The notes under the pieces were generated by a model. The model was not told where the DNA came from, made no database searches, and worked only from the letters and a program-made list of their open reading frames with translations. From Curtobacterium sp. MCBD17_035 (GTDB lineage Bacteria > Actinomycetota > Actinomycetes > Actinomycetales > Microbacteriaceae), in the NCBI RefSeq assembly GCF_003234815.2, contig NZ_CP126279.1, forward strand, positions 2,666,001 through 2,730,000: 64,000 nucleotides of DNA. The letters run 5' to 3'. The position numbers and the translations under genes were made by a program. Each line of letters starts with the position of its first letter. Position 1 is the stretch's first letter. This document shows, piece by piece, positions 33,949-42,712 of this stretch.

Positions 33949-34737
33949 TCAGGCGGGGCGGACGGCGACGACGACCGTGGCGTCACGGTCCTCGTCTCGA
34001 GCGATCCGCGCCTCCAGGCCGGCGGCCGTGAAGAGCGCGGCGGATGCGTCTGCCTGTTCTGCGCTCACCTCGATGACGACGGCGCCGCCGGGGCGGAGCC
34101 ACTCGCCGACGCCCGCGGCGATCCGCCGGTGCACGTCCAGCCCGTCGGCACCGCCGTCGAGCGCGACGCGGCGCTCGTGCTCACGCGCCTCCGGTGGCAT
34201 CAGCGCGATGGCGTCCGTCGGCACGTAGGGCGCGTTCACCGCCACGACCGTGACAGCGCCACGGAGGCGGTCCGGCAGCGGCTCGAACAGGTCGCCGACG
34301 ACGGCCACGGCACGGCCGGCCAGGTTCTCGGCCGCGACCTCGACCGCGTCCGGGTCGATGTCCACCGCGACGAGGTCCAGCAGCCCCACCGTCACGATCA
34401 GGCCGACGCTGATCGCGCCGACGCCGCAGCACAGGTCCACGACGCTGTCGCCGACCTGGAGGAACGGGGCGGCCTCCTCGACGACGAGCTCGGTCCGCCG
34501 ACGGGGCACGAACACGCCGGGCACCACCCGGACCCGGTGCCCGCAGAACGACGCCCACCCGACGACGACCTCGAGCGGTTCGCCCGCGAGGCGCCGTTGC
34601 AGCAGGCTCCGCAGCCGGACCGCGTCGCCGTCCGCCTCGTCGAGGATGACGGCGGCCTCGTCCTCGGCGAACACGCTGCCGGCCGCGCGGAGTCGGGCGG
34701 TCAGGGCGCGGAGCGCGGCCGGGTCGTGGTCGGGCAT
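33949..34737 (-). CDS. PrmC-related putative protein (glutamine-N5) methyltransferase
   Basis: A 262-aa S-adenosylmethionine-dependent methyltransferase. The PrmC-like helical N-terminus includes RLAGEPLEVVVGWASFCGHRV, then VPRRRTELVVEEA, and the SAM motif VVDLCCGVGAISVG. Motif IV is NAPY instead of the NPPY of true PrmC/HemK, and the C-terminal RRVALDGGADGLDVHRRI is conserved. This matches a PrmC-related subfamily of unknown substrate rather than the release-factor methylase, which would normally sit with prfA. The gene is six bases after prs and may be its co-transcribed partner. Confidence 0.87.
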   Translation of the reverse strand: MPDHDPAALRALTARLRAAGSVFAEDEAAVILDEADGDAVRLRSLLQRRLAGEPLEVVVGWASFCGHRVRVVPGVFVPRRRTELVVEEAAPFLQVGDSVVDLCCGVGAISVGLIVTVGLLDLVAVDIDPDAVEVAAENLAGRAVAVVGDLFEPLPDRLRGAVTVVAVNAPYVPTDAIALMPPEAREHERRVALDGGADGLDVHRRIAAGVGEWLRPGGAVVIEVSAEQADASAALFTAAGLEARIARDEDRDATVVVAVRPA

Positions 34738-34743
34738 GCGCCG

Positions 34744-35733
34744 CTACGCTGCGCCGTCGAACATCGAGGTCACGGAGCCGTCGTCGAAGACCTCGTGGAT
34801 GGCGCGGGCGATGAGCGGCGCGATCGGCAGGATCGTCAGGCGGTCCCAGCGCTTGTCGGGCGCGAGCGGGAGGGTGTCGGTGACGACGACCTGGTCGATG
34901 AACTCGCTCTGCAGCAGCTCGGTCGCCGGGTCGGAGAACACCGCGTGCGTGGCCGCGACCACGACGCCGACCGCCCCGTTCGCCTTGAGGGCCTCGGCCG
35001 CCTTGGCGATCGTCCGGCCGGTGTCGATGAGGTCGTCGACGAGCAGGCACCAGCGGCCCGAGACGTCGCCGACGATCTCGTGGACTGTGACCTGGTTCGG
35101 CACGAGCGGGTCGCGGCGCTTGTGGATGATCGCGAGGGGCGCGCCGAGCTTCTCGCTCCAGATGTCGGCGACGCGGACGCGGCCCATGTCGGGCGACACG
35201 ACCGTGAGCGTCGAGGGGTCGAGCAGCTGCCGGAAGTGCTCGAGCAGCACGGGCATCGCGAACAGGTGGTCGACCGGGCCGTCGAAGAACCCCTGGATCT
35301 GCGGTGCGTGCAGGTCGACGCTCATGATCCGGTGGGCGCCGGCGGCCTTGAACAGGTCGGCGACGAGGCGGGCCGAGATCGGCTCACGCCCGCGACCCTT
35401 CTTGTCCTGACGGGCGTAGGGGTAGAACGGCGCGACGACCGTGATCCGCTTGGCCGACGCGCGCTTGAGGGCGTCCACGATGATGAGCTGCTCCATGAGC
35501 CACTCGTTGATCGGCGCGGTGTGGGACTGGATGACGAAGGCGTCGCAGCCGCGGACCGACTCGTCGAACCGCGCGTAGAGCTCGCCGTTCGCGAAGGTCC
35601 GGGCGTCCGTCGGGACGAGGTCGAGCCCGAGCTCGTCCGCGATCGACTCGGCGAGCTCCGGATGCGCTCGGCCCGACACCAGCACGAGTCGCTTCTGGCC
35701 GGTCATCTTGATTCCGGACACCTGTGTGCTCAC
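34744..35733 (-). CDS. prs: Ribose-phosphate pyrophosphokinase
   Basis: Makes PRPP from ribose 5-phosphate and ATP for nucleotides, histidine and tryptophan. The 329-aa protein has all landmarks: RLVLVSGRAHPELAESIA, FYPYARQDKKGRGREPISARL, SVDLHAPQIQGFF with the catalytic His, VVSPDMGRVRVADIW, and the PRPP-binding loop LLVDDLIDTGRT near residue 235. The GTG start at 35733 overlaps glmU by GTGA; the ATG ten codons in is a possible alternative. The glmU-prs pair is a conserved actinobacterial operon. Confidence 0.97.
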   Translation of the reverse strand: MSTQVSGIKMTGQKRLVLVSGRAHPELAESIADELGLDLVPTDARTFANGELYARFDESVRGCDAFVIQSHTAPINEWLMEQLIIVDALKRASAKRITVVAPFYPYARQDKKGRGREPISARLVADLFKAAGAHRIMSVDLHAPQIQGFFDGPVDHLFAMPVLLEHFRQLLDPSTLTVVSPDMGRVRVADIWSEKLGAPLAIIHKRRDPLVPNQVTVHEIVGDVSGRWCLLVDDLIDTGRTIAKAAEALKANGAVGVVVAATHAVFSDPATELLQSEFIDQVVVTDTLPLAPDKRWDRLTILPIAPLIARAIHEVFDDGSVTSMFDGAA

Positions 35734-37205
35734 TCCTCGACCCGCGGGGTCGCGCTCTGGGGGGATGGGGCGGACGCGCGTCGTGCCCCCGCGGCCGCAG
35801 CGGCCTCGGCAGCAGGGGTTCCGGGCCGATGTTCCTCGACCCAGCCCTCGGTGATGCGCTGCGGGGCGTAGCTGATGGCGAGCGAGCCGGCGGGGACGTC
35901 CTTGCGGACCGTCGTTCCCGCTCCCGTGTACGCCCCGTCCCCAATCCTAACCGGGGCGACGAAGACGTTGTGCGAGCCGGTGCGGACGTGGGAGCCCACC
36001 TCGGTGCGGTGCTTGTGCACGCCGTCGTAGTTCGCGGTGATCGTGTTCGCGCCGATGTTCGAGCCCTCGCCCACCTCGGCGTCCCCGATGTACGACAGGT
36101 GCGGCACCTTGCTGCCGCGGCCGATGCGGGCGTTCTTCGTCTCGACGAAGGTGCCGATCTTGCCGTCGTCGCCGAGGTACGTCCCGGCCCGGAGGTACGC
36201 GAACGGCCCGACGGTCGCCCCCGCACCGACGACCGCGAGCGTCGCATCGGTCCGGACGACGGTCGCCCCGGGCCCGACCTCGGTGTCGCGGAGCGTCGTG
36301 TCCGGCCCGACGACCGCGCCGGCCGCGATCGCCGTGGCCCCCTCGAGCTGCGTGCCCGGCAGGATCTCGGCGTCGGGCTCGATCGTGACGTCGAGGTCGA
36401 TCCACGTGGTCGCCGGGTCCTTGATCGTGACGCCGGCGAGCTGGTGCGCGCGGACGATCCGGGCGTTGAGCTCGCGCCCCGCGTCGGCGAGCTGGGCGCG
36501 GTCGTTCACGCCGGCGACCAGCCACGGGTCGGACAGGGTGAGGACGTCGATGCGACCACCCCGGGCGGCGATGAGGGCGGGCGCGTCGGTGATGTACTTC
36601 TCGCCCTGCGCGTTGTCGGTGCCGATCGACGGCAGGACGGCGCGGAGCTGCGCGACGTCGAACGCGTAGATGCCCGCGTTCGCCTCGGTGATCATGCGCT
36701 GCTCGTCGGTGGCGTCCTTGTGCTCGACGACCCCCGTGAACGCACCCCGCTCGTCGCGGAGGATCCGTCCGAGTCCCGTCGGGTCGGGCGCGATCGCGCT
36801 GACGAAGGTCACGGCGTCGCCCGCGGTGGTGTGCTGCTGCACGAGGGCCCGGACGCTCGCCGCGTCGAGCAGCGGCACGTCCGCACTGAGCACGACGACG
36901 ACGCCGTCGAAGTCGGCCGGGAGCGCGGCGACCGCCACCTCGACGGCACGGCCGGTGCCGGGGACGTCGTCCTGGTCGACGACGAGGGCGTCCGGCATGC
37001 GCTCGGTCACCTCGGCCGCGACGCGCTCGCGCTCGTGCCGGACGACGACCGCCACGTGCGCCGGTGCGAGGGACTCCGCGGTGCGGAGCACGTGGGCGAT
37101 GAGCGGGAGTCCGGCGAGCCGGTGGAGCACCTTGGGGGTCGCGGACTTCATGCGGGTGCCCTGCCCGGCGGCGAGGACGACCACGGCGATCGGCTGGTCG
37201 GTCAT
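35730..37205 (-). CDS. glmU: Bifunctional GlmU (GlcN-1-P acetyltransferase / GlcNAc-1-P uridyltransferase)
   Basis: Makes UDP-N-acetylglucosamine for peptidoglycan and other glycans. The 491-aa protein has an N-terminal uridyltransferase domain with VVLAAGQGTRMKSATPKVLH, VLSADVPLL, EANAGIYAF and ARGGRI, then a left-handed beta-helix acetyltransferase domain with hexapeptide repeats, including ATVGPFAYLRAGT, FVETKNARIGRGSKVPHLSYIGD, NIGANTITANYDG and AGTTVRKDVPAG. The C-terminal tail is Ala-rich. It is the promoter-proximal gene of the glmU-prs operon. The upstream gap holds a GGGAGG-type hairpin. Confidence 0.97.
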   Translation of the reverse strand: MTDQPIAVVVLAAGQGTRMKSATPKVLHRLAGLPLIAHVLRTAESLAPAHVAVVVRHERERVAAEVTERMPDALVVDQDDVPGTGRAVEVAVAALPADFDGVVVVLSADVPLLDAASVRALVQQHTTAGDAVTFVSAIAPDPTGLGRILRDERGAFTGVVEHKDATDEQRMITEANAGIYAFDVAQLRAVLPSIGTDNAQGEKYITDAPALIAARGGRIDVLTLSDPWLVAGVNDRAQLADAGRELNARIVRAHQLAGVTIKDPATTWIDLDVTIEPDAEILPGTQLEGATAIAAGAVVGPDTTLRDTEVGPGATVVRTDATLAVVGAGATVGPFAYLRAGTYLGDDGKIGTFVETKNARIGRGSKVPHLSYIGDAEVGEGSNIGANTITANYDGVHKHRTEVGSHVRTGSHNVFVAPVRIGDGAYTGAGTTVRKDVPAGSLAISYAPQRITEGWVEEHRPGTPAAEAAAAAGARRASAPSPQSATPRVEE

Positions 37206-37227
37206 GCTCCCATCCTGGCCCGGTTCG

Positions 37228-37286
37228 CGGCCGGGAGGGACGACACACGGGCCCGGCGTCGGGTCCGGTGCCGCGCCTCCCGGCCG
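37228..37286. repeat. GGGAGG-type inverted repeat upstream of glmU
   Basis: CGGCCGGGAGG (37228-37238) and CCTCCCGGCCG (37276-37286) are perfect 11-bp arms around a 37-base insert that has its own GGGCCCGG-type stem. It lies between the end of the alcohol dehydrogenase gene and the start of glmU on the same strand and may terminate the former. Confidence 0.55.
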
Positions 37287-37298
37287 ACACGCCGTCGG

Positions 37299-38510
37299 TC
37301 AACCGACGAGCGTCAGCTCCACCTTGGTCCAGCCGTCCTCGCGCCGGTCGAACGCCTCGTACGCCGCGATCGCGTCCGTGATGGCCTCATGCTGGGTGAT
37401 CAGGGTCGTCGGGTCGAACTGCCCGCTCGCGACGAGGTCGATGAGCGGCGGCGTGACGGAGTGGTGATCGCAGTTCCCCGCACGGATCGTGAGGTTCTTG
37501 TTCATGGCCTCGCCGATCGGGTAGGCGTCGACGGTCGGCGAGTACACGCCGATGATCCCGATGCGGCCGTACTTCGCGACGACCTGCACCGCCCAGCGCG
37601 CGACCTGCGAGGGTCCGTCGCCCGGCTTCCACTGGTCGCCCCGAGGCTGCGCGTCGGGAGCGATCGAGGCGACCTCGGCGTCGAACTGCTCGGCCTCGTC
37701 GGCGGAGACCGCGGCGGGTCCCTGCTTCGGGCGCTCGGCGTCGACCCCGACCGCGTCGATGACGCAGTCCGCGCCGATCCCGTTCGTCAGGTCCATGACC
37801 GCCTGGACGGGGTCCTCGCGGTTGAAGTCGACGACCTCGGCGTGCTGCGCCAGGGCCTGGGCCAGCCGGGTCTCCTGGCCGTCCACGACGATCACGCGAC
37901 CCGCGCCTTGCTTGAACGCCGAGGCGATCGCGAACTGGCCGACGATGCCCGCTCCGAACACGACGACCACGTCACCACGGCTGACACCGGCCAGCTCGGC
38001 GCCGAACCACCCGGTCGGGAAGATGTCGGACAGCAGGATCGCCTGCTCGTCGCTCACGTTCTCGGGCAACCCGTGCATGGTGTTCTGCGCCCAGGGGACG
38101 CGCACGTACTCGGCCTGGAGTCCGTCCACGGGACCGGTCGACACCGGGCCACCGAAGAAACTCGTGCCGGCCTGCGGACCGTTCGGATTCGCCACGTCGC
38201 ACTGCGCCGTCTTGCCCATCCGGCAGTACCGACAGGCGCCGCACGAGATCGTGGAGTTGATGACGACGCGGTCGCCTGCACTGAATCCGCGGACGGCGTC
38301 GCCGACCTGCGTGACGACGCCCACGGCCTCGTGACCGAGGATCGTGCCCTCCTGCATCGGGGCCATCGTCCCGCGGACGAAGTGCAGGTCGGTGCCGCAG
38401 ATCGCGCTCCGGGTGACGCGGACGATCGCGTCGTGCGGGTCCTGGATCGTCGGCTCGGGGACCTCGTCGAGTCGGATGTCGCCGATGCCGTGCCAGACGA
38501 CTGCCTTCAT
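37299..38510 (-). CDS. Zinc-dependent alcohol dehydrogenase (formaldehyde-dehydrogenase-like)
   Basis: A 403-aa medium-chain dehydrogenase, longer than usual. Zinc ligands: SAICGTDLHFVRG, LGHEAVGVV and the structural site CGACRYCRMGKTAQC. The cofactor motif is VVVFGAGIVGQFAIA. An insertion of about 45 residues after VIDAVGVDAE (PKQGPAAVSADEAEQF...) is shared with the glutathione-independent formaldehyde dehydrogenase-like group, and CDHHSVTPPLIDLV near the C-terminus also fits. It may oxidise formaldehyde or short alcohols; this is based on the subgroup only. It is a single gene between repeats at 37228 and 38640. Confidence 0.9.
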   Translation of the reverse strand: MKAVVWHGIGDIRLDEVPEPTIQDPHDAIVRVTRSAICGTDLHFVRGTMAPMQEGTILGHEAVGVVTQVGDAVRGFSAGDRVVINSTISCGACRYCRMGKTAQCDVANPNGPQAGTSFFGGPVSTGPVDGLQAEYVRVPWAQNTMHGLPENVSDEQAILLSDIFPTGWFGAELAGVSRGDVVVVFGAGIVGQFAIASAFKQGAGRVIVVDGQETRLAQALAQHAEVVDFNREDPVQAVMDLTNGIGADCVIDAVGVDAERPKQGPAAVSADEAEQFDAEVASIAPDAQPRGDQWKPGDGPSQVARWAVQVVAKYGRIGIIGVYSPTVDAYPIGEAMNKNLTIRAGNCDHHSVTPPLIDLVASGQFDPTTLITQHEAITDAIAAYEAFDRREDGWTKVELTLVG

Positions 38511-38639
38511 GAGCGTGCTCCTCACGTCCTGCCGCGCCTCGCGCACGAGCGTCGCGGATCCCCGGATCTCGGGGCGCGCTGGACGGTACGCGGATGCCGG
38601 TGCGAGCCCGGGGGACGGCACTGCCAGGGTCGGCGGTCC

Positions 38640-38720
38640 GACCGGGAGGCACGGCGCACGTCGGCGACGTCGGACGCGGTGCCGGGCCTCCCGGACCCGC
38701 TGCCGGGCCTCCCGGACCCG
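38640..38720. repeat. GGGAGG-type inverted repeat with a duplicated right arm
   Basis: GACCGGGAGGCACGG at the left is matched by GCCGGGCCTCCCGGACCCG, which occurs twice in tandem about 20 bp apart (near 38681 and 38701). Pairing can therefore form in two registers. It sits in a 239-bp gap between the MurE-like and alcohol dehydrogenase genes and no ORF was seen there. Confidence 0.55.
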
Positions 38721-38749
38721 GTCCTGGCCGCGCGGGCCGCGCCGCCGCC

Positions 38750-40294
38750 TCAGGCCTCGACGCCGACGCCCCATCCGGCCTCGGCGAGCGCCACCCCGGC
38801 GTCCTCGTACGACGAGTAGGGGACGTGCGCGTCGCCGATGATGCGGTAGTCGGTCAGCCCGGGGCCGGCCCAGTACACGGCCCCGTCCGCTCCCGCGTGG
38901 CGGAGGGCGGCGCGGATCGCGGTGGGCGGATCGGCGATCTCGAGGATGGTCGTGTCGGTTCCCGCCCCGCGCGCGCCGGCGAGGATCGCCGCGCGGATGG
39001 CGTCCGGGTCCTCGTGCCGGGGGTGGTGGTCCGCGACGATGACGACGTCGGCGTGCCGGGCCCCGACCTCGCCCATGCCCGCGCGCTTGGTCGGGTCCTT
39101 GTCCCCGTCCGCGCCGACCACCATGACGAGCGGCCCGACCGTGAACGCCCGCATGGCGATCAGGCTCTTCTCGAACGCGTCGGGAGTGTGCGCGAAGTCG
39201 ACGAAGACCCGTGGCCCGGTGGCCGCGGACGCGTCCGCCATGCGCCCGGGGACGTCGACGTCGAGCCGAGCGCCGACCGCGCGCACGAGGTCCGGGAACG
39301 GCACGCCCGAGGCGGCGAGCATGACGATCGCGAGTCCCGTGTTCGCCGCCATGTGCACGCCGAGCAGGGGCACCTCGGTGGTGACGGTCGCTCCCCCGGG
39401 GCCGTCGAGCCGGAACCGCGTGGCGTCCGGGCGCTGCTCGAGGACGGTGACGTGCCAGTCGGCGGCCGTGTCCGGGCGCGAGGTGATCGTCGTCAGGGGG
39501 ACCTCGGCGGACGCCGCGATGCGCACACCGGCGGCCGAGTCGAGCGACACGACCGCGCGCCGCGATCGGTCGGGGCGGAACAGGAGCGCCTTGGCCGCCA
39601 GGTACGCGTCGAGGTCGGCGTACTCGTCCAGGTGGTCGTGGCTGAGGTTCGTGAACCCGGCGACGTCGACGACCACCCCGTCCACCCGGTGCCGGGACAG
39701 GGCCTGCGCGCTGATCTCGAGGGCGACGCCGTCGGCACCGTGTTCCAGGGCCGCGGCGAGGAACCCGTGGAGCTCGCTCGCCTCGGGGGTCGTCAGCCGG
39801 CTCGCGATGACCCGGTCGCCCACGTGGCGCTCGGCGGTGGAGGTCAGCGCGGTCCGCCACCCGAGTCGGCGCATGACCGCGTCGAGCAGGTACACGCTCG
39901 ACGTCTTGCCGTTCGTGCCGGTGACGCCGAACAGCGTCGCGGACGGCGCGGACGTCCCGAACACGACCGCCGCCGTCCGACCGAGCACGGCGCGGGGTGA
40001 CGGCACGACGAGGACCGGCACGGTCGACGCCGCGAGCGCCTCGGCACCCGCCGCGTCGGTGAGGACCGCGACGGCCCCCGCCGACAACGCGGCCGGGACG
40101 AACCGGACGCCGTGCGTGTGGGCACCGGGCATCGCGACGAACAGGTCCCCGGGGCGGACCTCGCCGTCCTCGACGGCGACGCCGGTCACGCGCAGGTCGT
40201 CGGGGACGGCGGTCGGCGTGGTCGCGCCGACGACCTCGGCGAGGGCACGGAGCGCGGTGCCCGTCGGGTTGCGGGGCCGGAACGCATCGGACAC
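38750..40294 (-). CDS. MurE-type Mur ligase (UDP-MurNAc-tripeptide synthetase-like), stand-alone
   Basis: A 514-aa ATP-dependent ligase of the Mur family, closest to MurE, which adds the third residue to the peptidoglycan stem. Features: an N-terminal uridine-binding domain (DLRVTGVAVEDGEVRPGDLFVA, AMPGAHTHG), the P-loop GVTGTNGKTSS, TTPEASELH, EISAQAL, LSHDHLDEY, and DFAHTPDAF. The site that reads DNPR in diaminopimelate-adding MurE reads DHHPRHEDP here, so the added residue is unlikely to be diaminopimelate. Some Microbacteriaceae have homoserine or another residue there. It lies outside any cell-division cluster, which suggests a paralogue or a specialised ligase. The start is the GTG at 40294. 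Confidence 0.87.
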   Translation of the reverse strand: MSDAFRPRNPTGTALRALAEVVGATTPTAVPDDLRVTGVAVEDGEVRPGDLFVAMPGAHTHGVRFVPAALSAGAVAVLTDAAGAEALAASTVPVLVVPSPRAVLGRTAAVVFGTSAPSATLFGVTGTNGKTSSVYLLDAVMRRLGWRTALTSTAERHVGDRVIASRLTTPEASELHGFLAAALEHGADGVALEISAQALSRHRVDGVVVDVAGFTNLSHDHLDEYADLDAYLAAKALLFRPDRSRRAVVSLDSAAGVRIAASAEVPLTTITSRPDTAADWHVTVLEQRPDATRFRLDGPGGATVTTEVPLLGVHMAANTGLAIVMLAASGVPFPDLVRAVGARLDVDVPGRMADASAATGPRVFVDFAHTPDAFEKSLIAMRAFTVGPLVMVVGADGDKDPTKRAGMGEVGARHADVVIVADHHPRHEDPDAIRAAILAGARGAGTDTTILEIADPPTAIRAALRHAGADGAVYWAGPGLTDYRIIGDAHVPYSSYEDAGVALAEAGWGVGVEA

Positions 40295-40429
40295 CGGTCG
40301 ACTCCTCGTCGTCGTGGCTCAGGACAGCGCGACGCTACGCCGGAGAGGTGCGGGTCGGGGTACGTGCCGTTCAGGCGACGGCGAGGAGGGGGACGCGTGC
40401 TGCCCCCGCGCACCCGACTGCGCGTCGGC

Positions 40430-41815
40430 TCAGGCCCGCCCGAGGGATGCCGGCTGCGCGCGCTGCACCCGGACGAAGAGCATGAGCACGAGCCCGGCGA
40501 GCAGCACCGCGACGATGCCGAGGATGCCGAACCGCGTGGATCCGCCGATCGTCACGGCCAGTCCGAACAGCGCGGGTGCCAGGAAGCTCGCCGCCCGGCC
40601 CGTGGTGGCGTACAGACCGAAGAGCTCGCCCTCGCGCCCGGGGGTCGCGAGGCGCGCGAGGTAGGCGCGGCTCGACGACTGCACCGGGCCGACGAACAGA
40701 CACAGTGCGAGGCCGAGCACCCAGAATCCCTGCTGCGCGGTGCCGATGAACAGGACGCCCGTGCCGCACGCGACGAGTCCGACGAGCGCGGCGAGGATGA
40801 GCGCGCGCGAGCCGAAGCGGTCGTCGAGCCGTCCGGACACGACGGTGGCGATGCCCGCGACGACGTTCGCCGCGATCGCGAACAGGATGACCTCGGACGA
40901 CGAGAACCCGAACACCTGCGCGGCGATGATCGCCCCGAATGTGAACACGGCGGCGAGGCCGTCGCGGAACACGGCGCTCGCGACGAGGAACATGAGGAGG
41001 TCGCGCCGCTCGCGCCACAGTCGGGCGACGTCGCGGCCGAGGTCGGCGTAGGCGGTGAGGACGCCGCTGCGCCGCGCCGGTCCGCGGGTGGCCTCGGGCA
41101 CGACGACGAACAGCGGCACCGACGAGGCCGCGAGCCACAGCGCGGCGATGCCGATCGCGACCCGGACGCTCCACTCCCCACCCGCCACGGTCGACGGCAG
41201 GCCGAGCAGTCCCGCGCGGTCGGGCGAGCCGAAGTCCTGGATGCACAGCACGAGCAGGACGACGAGCAGCACGATGCCCCCGAAGTACCCGGCGGCCCAG
41301 CCGATGCCGGACACCCGGCCGGTCCGGCCCTCGGGGGCGACCTGCCCGAGCATCGCGTTGTAGCCGACGCTGGCGATCTCGTACGCGACCGTGCCGATGC
41401 CGAGGAGGGACGCCCCGAGCACGAGGTACGGCTGGGCGGGCGCGACGAACACCATGCACCCGATGCTCAGCACGATGCCGATCGTCGCGAGCAGCACGGA
41501 CCGCTTCCGGTGCCCGGACGCGTCGGCGAACCGGCCGATCGCCGGTGCGATGAGCGCGACGACGACGCCGGCGATCGTCAGCGCGACCGACACCACGGTC
41601 GCGTTGTGGGCGAGGGCTGCCTCGACCGCCCGCCGCCCGGCTGCACCGTGCTCGTGCGCGACGAGGGCGGGGTCGACGAACGCGCGACTGGCCAGGTAGG
41701 TGCTGAAGACGAACGTCGTGACGACGGCGTTGAACGCGGCCGACCCCCAGTCCCAGAGCGCCCACGCGACGAGGCCACGCCGGTCGGTGCGCTGCGGGGG
41801 CGCCGTTGCTGCCAT
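40430..41815 (-). CDS. UMF1/Atg22-type MFS transporter
   Basis: A 461-aa inner-membrane protein with about 12 hydrophobic segments. Features of the UMF1 (Atg22-like) branch of the major facilitator superfamily: WALWDWGSAAFNAVVTTFVF at the start, ALIAPAIGRFADASGHRKR between helices, YNAMLGQVAP and GRVSGIGWAAGYFGG, and SSRAYLARLATPGREGELFGLYATTGRAASFL. The function of bacterial members is not settled; efflux of small organic compounds is possible. The ATG at 41815 is preceded by TACGGT (41827-41822) with a 6-base spacer, so the transcript is probably leaderless. It follows the MurE-like gene on the same strand but is 135 bp upstream of it, so co-transcription is uncertain. Confidence 0.87.
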   Translation of the reverse strand: MAATAPPQRTDRRGLVAWALWDWGSAAFNAVVTTFVFSTYLASRAFVDPALVAHEHGAAGRRAVEAALAHNATVVSVALTIAGVVVALIAPAIGRFADASGHRKRSVLLATIGIVLSIGCMVFVAPAQPYLVLGASLLGIGTVAYEIASVGYNAMLGQVAPEGRTGRVSGIGWAAGYFGGIVLLVVLLVLCIQDFGSPDRAGLLGLPSTVAGGEWSVRVAIGIAALWLAASSVPLFVVVPEATRGPARRSGVLTAYADLGRDVARLWRERRDLLMFLVASAVFRDGLAAVFTFGAIIAAQVFGFSSSEVILFAIAANVVAGIATVVSGRLDDRFGSRALILAALVGLVACGTGVLFIGTAQQGFWVLGLALCLFVGPVQSSSRAYLARLATPGREGELFGLYATTGRAASFLAPALFGLAVTIGGSTRFGILGIVAVLLAGLVLMLFVRVQRAQPASLGRA

Positions 41816-41903
41816 GGGCGAACCGTAGCGGAGCCGGGTGTCGCGCGGGTCGCGGCGCTGGCGGTCGGCGGCGATCACACGCGCTGACACGGCCGACCGG
41901 AGC

Positions 41904-41946
41904 CGGACGGGAGGGGCGCAGCCGCTGGCCCCGCCCCTCCCGTCCG
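41904..41946. terminator. GGGAGG-type inverted repeat, perfect 15-bp arms
   Basis: CGGACGGGAGGGGCG (41904-41918) and CGCCCCTCCCGTCCG (41932-41946) are perfect inverted arms around a 13-base loop. It lies directly after the stop of the DUF4126-like gene (41951, minus strand) and upstream of the MFS gene, the expected place for a terminator. There is no T-run. Confidence 0.65.
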
Positions 41947-41950
41947 TCGG

Positions 41951-42442
41951 TCAGTCGGCGGTGACCACCGCGGTCGCCCCCGCGACCGTGATCGCGTCCT
42001 CGACGAGCGCGACGACCGGGTCCGGCAGGCCGCTGACCCAGCCGAGGGCCGTGCGGCCGAGGTAGCCCGCGTAGCTCCCGATCACCGCGCCGACGCCACC
42101 GAGCACCGCGGTCTGGAGGCGCGACACACTGCTGCCGCCCACGCTCCCGATGACGAGCCCGGCGATCGCACCGGCCGTGACGCGTCCGAGGAGCGCCCCG
42201 GGCTTCAGCCGACTGGGCGTGACGGGGAGCTTGTCGGCGACGAGCTCCCCGGCCGCCGAGGCGACGAGGGCGCCTCGGCCGACGGGCGAGCGGAACACGG
42301 GCCACTGCTGCCAGGCACCCTGGAGCGAGGGGCGATCGTGCTGCAGCGCGAGGACCGCGAGGGGCGTGGCGGACCGGGCGCCCGTGAACACGCCGAGCAG
42401 CAGTGCCCGGGCCGGGATGGACAGCGTGGTGGTGCTCGGCAT
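41951..42442 (-). CDS. Small membrane protein, DUF4126-like
   Basis: A 163-aa protein with a basic N-terminus-proximal hydrophobic segment (ARALLLGVFTGARSATPLAVLAL), the segment VADKLPVTPSRLKPGALLGRV, and glycine-rich hydrophobic helices (GAIAGLVIGSVGG, LGGVGAVIGSYAGYLGR). GxRSATPL and DKLPxTPSR are characteristic of DUF4126. The function is unknown. The ATG at 42442 has GGAG a few bases upstream. The gene stands alone between the MFS gene and a divergent pair of small membrane proteins; the 270-bp upstream gap has no recognised feature. Confidence 0.75.
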   Translation of the reverse strand: MPSTTTLSIPARALLLGVFTGARSATPLAVLALQHDRPSLQGAWQQWPVFRSPVGRGALVASAAGELVADKLPVTPSRLKPGALLGRVTAGAIAGLVIGSVGGSSVSRLQTAVLGGVGAVIGSYAGYLGRTALGWVSGLPDPVVALVEDAITVAGATAVVTAD

Positions 42443-42712
42443 GGTGGGCTCCTCGTGGTGGCGGATGTGGTTCTCGCGCGAGGCTACCGACCGCGGGTCG
42501 ACGGGGACCCAGCCCGCCGACGGGTGACGTGGAACGCGACGACCGAGCGGGTTGCGGCGGCACCATCCAGCGCCCGGCACGCGGTCACCGGGCGTCGGGG
42601 CCGTGTGGGCCGTCAGCGGGCGCCGGTCGCCCGTTCGCGGGACTCCCGACCGTCCGTCTGCATCAGTACGGTGGGGGCCACCGTCAGGACGACGGTCGGA
42701 CCGGGGGTGTGG

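Noticed and set aside
35724..38819. 1,031-codon open frame on the plus strand
   Set aside because: It spans glmU and the alcohol dehydrogenase in antisense and crosses their intergenic gap.
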